Source of the DNA: Candidatus Yonathbacteria bacterium CG_4_8_14_3_um_filter_46_25
GTDB taxonomy: Bacteria; Patescibacteriota; Minisyncoccia; Phycocordibacterales; UBA1539
Length of the DNA: 39,862 nt
Assembly (NCBI GenBank): GCA_002788135.1
Contig: PFQT01000053.1
Span: 1-39,862, forward strand
Direction: 5' to 3'
Shown here: one piece after another, positions 36,325 through 39,862 of the stretch
Position numbering within the stretch: position 1 is the first letter of the stretch
Layout: every line of letters starts with the position of its first letter
Made by a program: the position numbers and the translations under genes
The notes under the pieces: generated by a model
Databases searched by the model: none
What the model was told of the DNA's origin: nothing
Seen by the model: only the letters and a program-made list of their open reading frames with translations

Positions 36325-38268
36325 ATGATTGATAATGACGCGCATTTTATCGGAACCATCAGGATCACCGCGCGTGGAGACGGATATGTTTCCCCTACCG
36401 GCAGAAGGGACGACAGCGTCAAAATAGACCACGTTGATCTCAATACCGCACTCCACGGCGACACGGTTAACGTATTCCGACATCCGAAAAAAACTGGGGG
36501 AGAAGAGCGTGGGGAAGTGATTGAGGTTATGAGGCGGACAAAAGATGTTTTTGCCGGCGTGTTGGAAAAAAATAACGGCTCGTATTTTTTCGTGCCTGAC
36601 GATCAGAAGATGTACATTGACATTCTCATCCCGGAGCAATCTCTTGCGGGAGCACGAAACAAAGAGAAGGTGGTCGTGCGCATCGCCAAATGGAACGACC
36701 CGAAAAAAAATCCGGAAGGAGAAGTAATCAAGGTGCTGGGGAAACCGGAAGATAACAACGTCGAAATGGAGTCAATCGTCTACGATAAAGGGTTTTTAAT
36801 CGAATTCTCAAACAAAGTGGAACGAGAAGCGCTCAAGATACAAGCTTCCGCGCGGCGCGATATCGAAGAGGAAGCGCCGAAGCGAAAAGACATGCGGGGT
36901 GTCACGACGTTCACCATCGACCCAGCAACGGCAAAAGATTTCGATGACGCTATCTCGTTCCGTGAATTGCCGAATGGGAATATCGAGGCGGGAGTGCATA
37001 TCGCTGATGTTACCCACTATGTACGGCCCGGATCGATAATCGAAGATGAGGCGCGGAAACGCGCAACATCAATCTATCTTGTCGATCGGACGATCCCCAT
37101 GCTTCCCGAAGAACTCTCAAACGACATCTGCAGTCTGAAGCCGAACGAAGATCGGCTGGCATTCTCGGCGATATTTACATTCAAAAAAGATTCCCTCGCG
37201 CCCGGCGCAAATCCCGAAATCATCGATCAATGGATTGGCGAAACGATCATCAATTCAGACAAACGTTTTTCCTACGAGGAGGCGCAGGGTGTTTTGGATG
37301 GAAAAGACGGGCCGTTTCGTCATGAACTCAAGACCCTTAATGTGTTGGCAAAAAACTTGCGTGCTGAGCGCATCCGTGCCGGAGCGATCATGATTGAACA
37401 AGACGAGATAACATTTTCGCTCGATGACCGAGGAAAACCCGAGAGTGTGGCAATTAAGGTTCATGGCGACACGAATGAGCTCATTGAGGAGTTGATGCTC
37501 CTTGCCAATCGCGCGGTTGCTGAAGCAATGACTGGCACGCCGGAGACCAAAAAGCGTACATTCATTTTTCGCATACACCCGAAACCCGAAAGCGACCGAA
37601 TCGCCGAACTTGCGGAATTTCTCGGAACGCTCGGATACTCGCTCAAGCCGGGACTCACGAACCTCTCCCATGGCCTCAACACCATCCTCAAGCAATCGGT
37701 GGGTACCGAGGTCGAGCATATCGTCCATACCGTTACCATCCGTTCATTGCAAAAGGCGGTGTATTCAACACAAAATGTCGGGCACTTCGGACTCGCGTTC
37801 AAATATTACACCCATTTCACCTCCCCTATCAGGCGCTACCCGGACATGATGACGCACCGGCTCGTAAAAACATATCTTGCGGGAAAAACGGTGCCGCCTA
37901 ATGAAGCGGAATGCTATGACAGCGACGCGCGGCACTCAAGCGAGATGGAACAACGCGCCGCGGAAGCCGAGCGCGATTCGATCAAGTACAAACAGATCGA
38001 GTTCATGATTGAGCGTGGCGGAGAAACATACGAGGGGATCATTTCCGGCGTAACTGATTGGGGTATCTATGTCGAAGAAAAAACAACCAAAGCAGAGGGA
38101 CTTATTCGTCTGCGCGACATCGGCAACGATTATTACGTCCTTGATAAAAAGAATCACGCCATCGTCGGAGAGAAGCGCGGGAAGCGATATCGTCTCGGAG
38201 ATACGGTAAAAGTCAGAATAAAAGACGCAAACTTGGAACGTCGAACGGTAGATTATCTACTAGTGTAG
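36325..38268 (+). CDS. rnr: Ribonuclease R (RNase II/RNB family)
   Basis: TFTIDPATAKDFDDAISF; HIADVTHYVRPGS; HFGLAFKYYTHFTSPIRRYPDMMTHRL; C-terminal S1 domain. Confidence 0.95.
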   Translation: MIDNDAHFIGTIRITARGDGYVSPTGRRDDSVKIDHVDLNTALHGDTVNVFRHPKKTGGEERGEVIEVMRRTKDVFAGVLEKNNGSYFFVPDDQKMYIDILIPEQSLAGARNKEKVVVRIAKWNDPKKNPEGEVIKVLGKPEDNNVEMESIVYDKGFLIEFSNKVEREALKIQASARRDIEEEAPKRKDMRGVTTFTIDPATAKDFDDAISFRELPNGNIEAGVHIADVTHYVRPGSIIEDEARKRATSIYLVDRTIPMLPEELSNDICSLKPNEDRLAFSAIFTFKKDSLAPGANPEIIDQWIGETIINSDKRFSYEEAQGVLDGKDGPFRHELKTLNVLAKNLRAERIRAGAIMIEQDEITFSLDDRGKPESVAIKVHGDTNELIEELMLLANRAVAEAMTGTPETKKRTFIFRIHPKPESDRIAELAEFLGTLGYSLKPGLTNLSHGLNTILKQSVGTEVEHIVHTVTIRSLQKAVYSTQNVGHFGLAFKYYTHFTSPIRRYPDMMTHRLVKTYLAGKTVPPNEAECYDSDARHSSEMEQRAAEAERDSIKYKQIEFMIERGGETYEGIISGVTDWGIYVEEKTTKAEGLIRLRDIGNDYYVLDKKNHAIVGEKRGKRYRLGDTVKVRIKDANLERRTVDYLLV

Positions 38269-38301
38269 TTAGTTTAGGATATTGAAAAGTTCATGAATTA
38301 C

Positions 38302-38330
38302 CCCACTTGGGAGTCCGACTCCCAAGTGGG
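38302..38330. repeat. 29-bp perfect palindrome, same core family, site 2
   Basis: cccacttgggagtc-c-gactcccaagtggg. Confidence 0.97.
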
Positions 38331-38594
38331 TGGAGTTTTGGTACTATATTGAAATTTCACCATACTGTATTACGATGCCCCTCTACACGAAATAACCACG
38401 TCCCTGAGTTCCAGAATTAATTACAACGCTTGTTTAGTAAAATAGACAAGTATGAAATATGTAAATAATCGAAAACATAAAGATGGTAATCCTTTCTCGC
38501 TTTGCGAAAGGAGTATTATCGAAGTAAGATGGTGCCGAAATTTTAAAAACATAACCGAGATGACCAAAAAGTTACTAACCTTTTCCACATAGGT

Positions 38595-39513
38595 TATATT
38601 AGACCAACTGCTCAATAATATTCCAACCAGTCAACTTAAAATATCGGCATTGTTTCTCTGGTTATGTTTCAGATTATAAAGTCCAGCCACAATTACAAAT
38701 TTTGCGTTATAGGTTTTGAGAGCATTTCTAAATCTGTGAGATAATATTCTCCACTGTTTGAGCGAAGTAAAAACATGTTCAACCACAATACGTATATGGC
38801 TGTGTTTTTTGTTGTGTACCTGCTCTTTCTTGGTAAGTAGCTGATACTTTAAAGCATTGTACGGAAGATGCAGATTAGTGCCCAAATATCCCATTTCAAT
38901 TTTACCTCTGCTTGATCATACAAATTTTTGTCATGAAAATTTCCTGACATTGATTTTGACACATACTTGATTCGTCCTTTAATATCAACCACTACTTATG
39001 TTTTAACGGTTTGTTTCTTTTTCTTTCCGGAATATCCCGAACCGGATCGTCTTTCTGTTTCCTGTTCAGTGGCATCAATAAAAAATTGTATTTCTTCTTT
39101 GGTAAGATGTATTTTTTCAATCGTAATTTTCTTCATTTTTCGGTAGAGTATCGGTTCCAGTTTTTTGAAATACCGGCAGACCCGTGAATCATCAATATGA
39201 AAAAAACTCTGCCAACATCATATGACTCATATATGTGCGAGTATACAAAAAATACATAGCAACCATCTGTTCAAATGATGGTTTGTATTGAATGCCTCTA
39301 CCCACCGCCCTTTTTCTTGGGTAGGCTGATTTTCTTTTGTGTTCTGCTTCTTGCCACAATAGTTCAAGTTCTTTGATTAAATCGTTAAACTGCTTCGGTG
39401 AAATACCAAAAAAATGACCAAAGACCTTTGGTCTTTGGGAGAGTTTGCGTATATTCATACCCTGTATTATGTATTATACTACAATATATTAGTTAAGCAG
39501 TGGGTCTAATATA
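38595..39513 (-). mobile_element. IS5-family-like insertion sequence with imperfect terminal inverted repeats
   Basis: Left tatattagaccaactgctcaa versus right-end reverse complement tatattagacccactgcttaa. Confidence 0.8.
38631..39458 (-). pseudogene. Fragmented DDE transposase (IS5/DDE_Tnp_4-like)
   Basis: N-terminal ORF 39192-39458 and C-terminal ORF 38631-38894 (RIVVEHVFTSLKQWRILSHRFRNALKTYNAKFVIVAGLYNLKHNQ) separated by disrupted frames. Confidence 0.8.
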
Positions 39514-39541
39514 TGTTCATGAGATAAAGGGTGTATGATCA

Positions 39542-39770
39542 TCTCATCACCGGAACGCGACCGCAAGAAGCTGGATCGCCGCCAACATCTCATGGCTCCG
39601 CACGGCGCGCTTCCTCGGTTACGCTCCTGGATTGAACCCGATTAAGTATCTGTGGTCGACGACATCTCGGCAATCTTTCCGATCTCTCCGTAATCGGTAC
39701 GGCGTTGCGTTCCTATCGAAGAAAGGTCGGGAACCTCGACCTTCTCGGCGGGTTCCTGTGAGCGAACGGA
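39542..39770 (+). pseudogene. IS630-like (DDE_3) transposase C-terminal remnant
   Basis: SWIAANISWLRTARFLGYAPGLNPIKYLWSTTSRQSFRSLRNRYGVAF; YAPxLNPxxYLW motif. Confidence 0.6.
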
Positions 39771-39773
39771 CTC

Positions 39774-39854
39774 TTTATATAACATCTGTGGCAAAGTACA
39801 TCACTTGGGAGTCGGACTCCCAAGTGATGTACTTTGCCACAGATGTTATATAAA
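39774..39854. repeat. 81-bp perfect palindrome, same core family, site 3
   Basis: tttatataacatctgtggcaaagtacatcacttgggagtc-g-gactcccaagtgatgtactttgccacagatgttatataaa. Confidence 0.97.
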
Positions 39855-39862
39855 TACTTCTG

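Noticed and set aside
39774-39854. Confident call of a hairpin telomere or protelomerase site
   Set aside because: Only the palindrome is seen; no protelomerase gene in the window and similar palindromes occur internally, so this remains a hypothesis.
1-39862. CRISPR array or cas genes
   Set aside because: No regularly spaced direct repeats and no Cas-like products; repeats found are palindromes or single duplications.

Overview
The window is about 39.9 kb of compact bacterial DNA. Gene content and style (short intergenic gaps, small sec-type hypotheticals, rpoB-rpoC-dnaG-rpoD cluster) suggest a Patescibacteria/CPR-type genome; that placement is inference.

Recognisable genes:
- left part: AhpC-type peroxiredoxin, miaA, tRNA-Trp(CCA), rpmG (missed by the ORF track), alr, aspS with a co-oriented XRE regulator
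- middle: a MacA/MacB-like efflux set, a DsbA-like oxidoreductase, a broken type IV pilin-like gene, bcp, engB, a SUF Fe-S operon (sufB-sufS-sufU-sufC-DUF59, no sufD seen)
- right part: rpoD, dnaG, rpoC, rpoB, trmD, khpA-like, rpsP, a PH-domain membrane protein, a divergent ClpP, rnr, IS5-like and IS630-like transposase remnants

Accessory DNA is concentrated at about 5.6-11.1 kb (secreted/lipoprotein hypotheticals, candidate small RNAs, many hairpins) and after 38.3 kb.

Most interesting signals:
1. A family of one-base-centred palindromes sharing the 25-bp core CACTTGGGAGTC(S)GACTCCCAAGTG at three intergenic sites. Each has locus-specific perfectly symmetric outer arms (total 47, 29 and 81 bp). 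A possible relative with another core lies at 7781-7809.
2. A candidate structured RNA of about 165 nt directly upstream of alr, with a consensus promoter, an intrinsic terminator and two C-rich (anti-SD-like) loops. A possible second member lies at about 5.76-5.94 kb.
3. A hairpin-rich cassette bounded by a 28-bp duplication of the tRNA-Trp 3' end.
4. A divergent ClpP that appears to lack the catalytic Asp, and an AspRS apparently lacking the GAD insertion.

All calls are from reading the sequence; no searches or folding programs were run.
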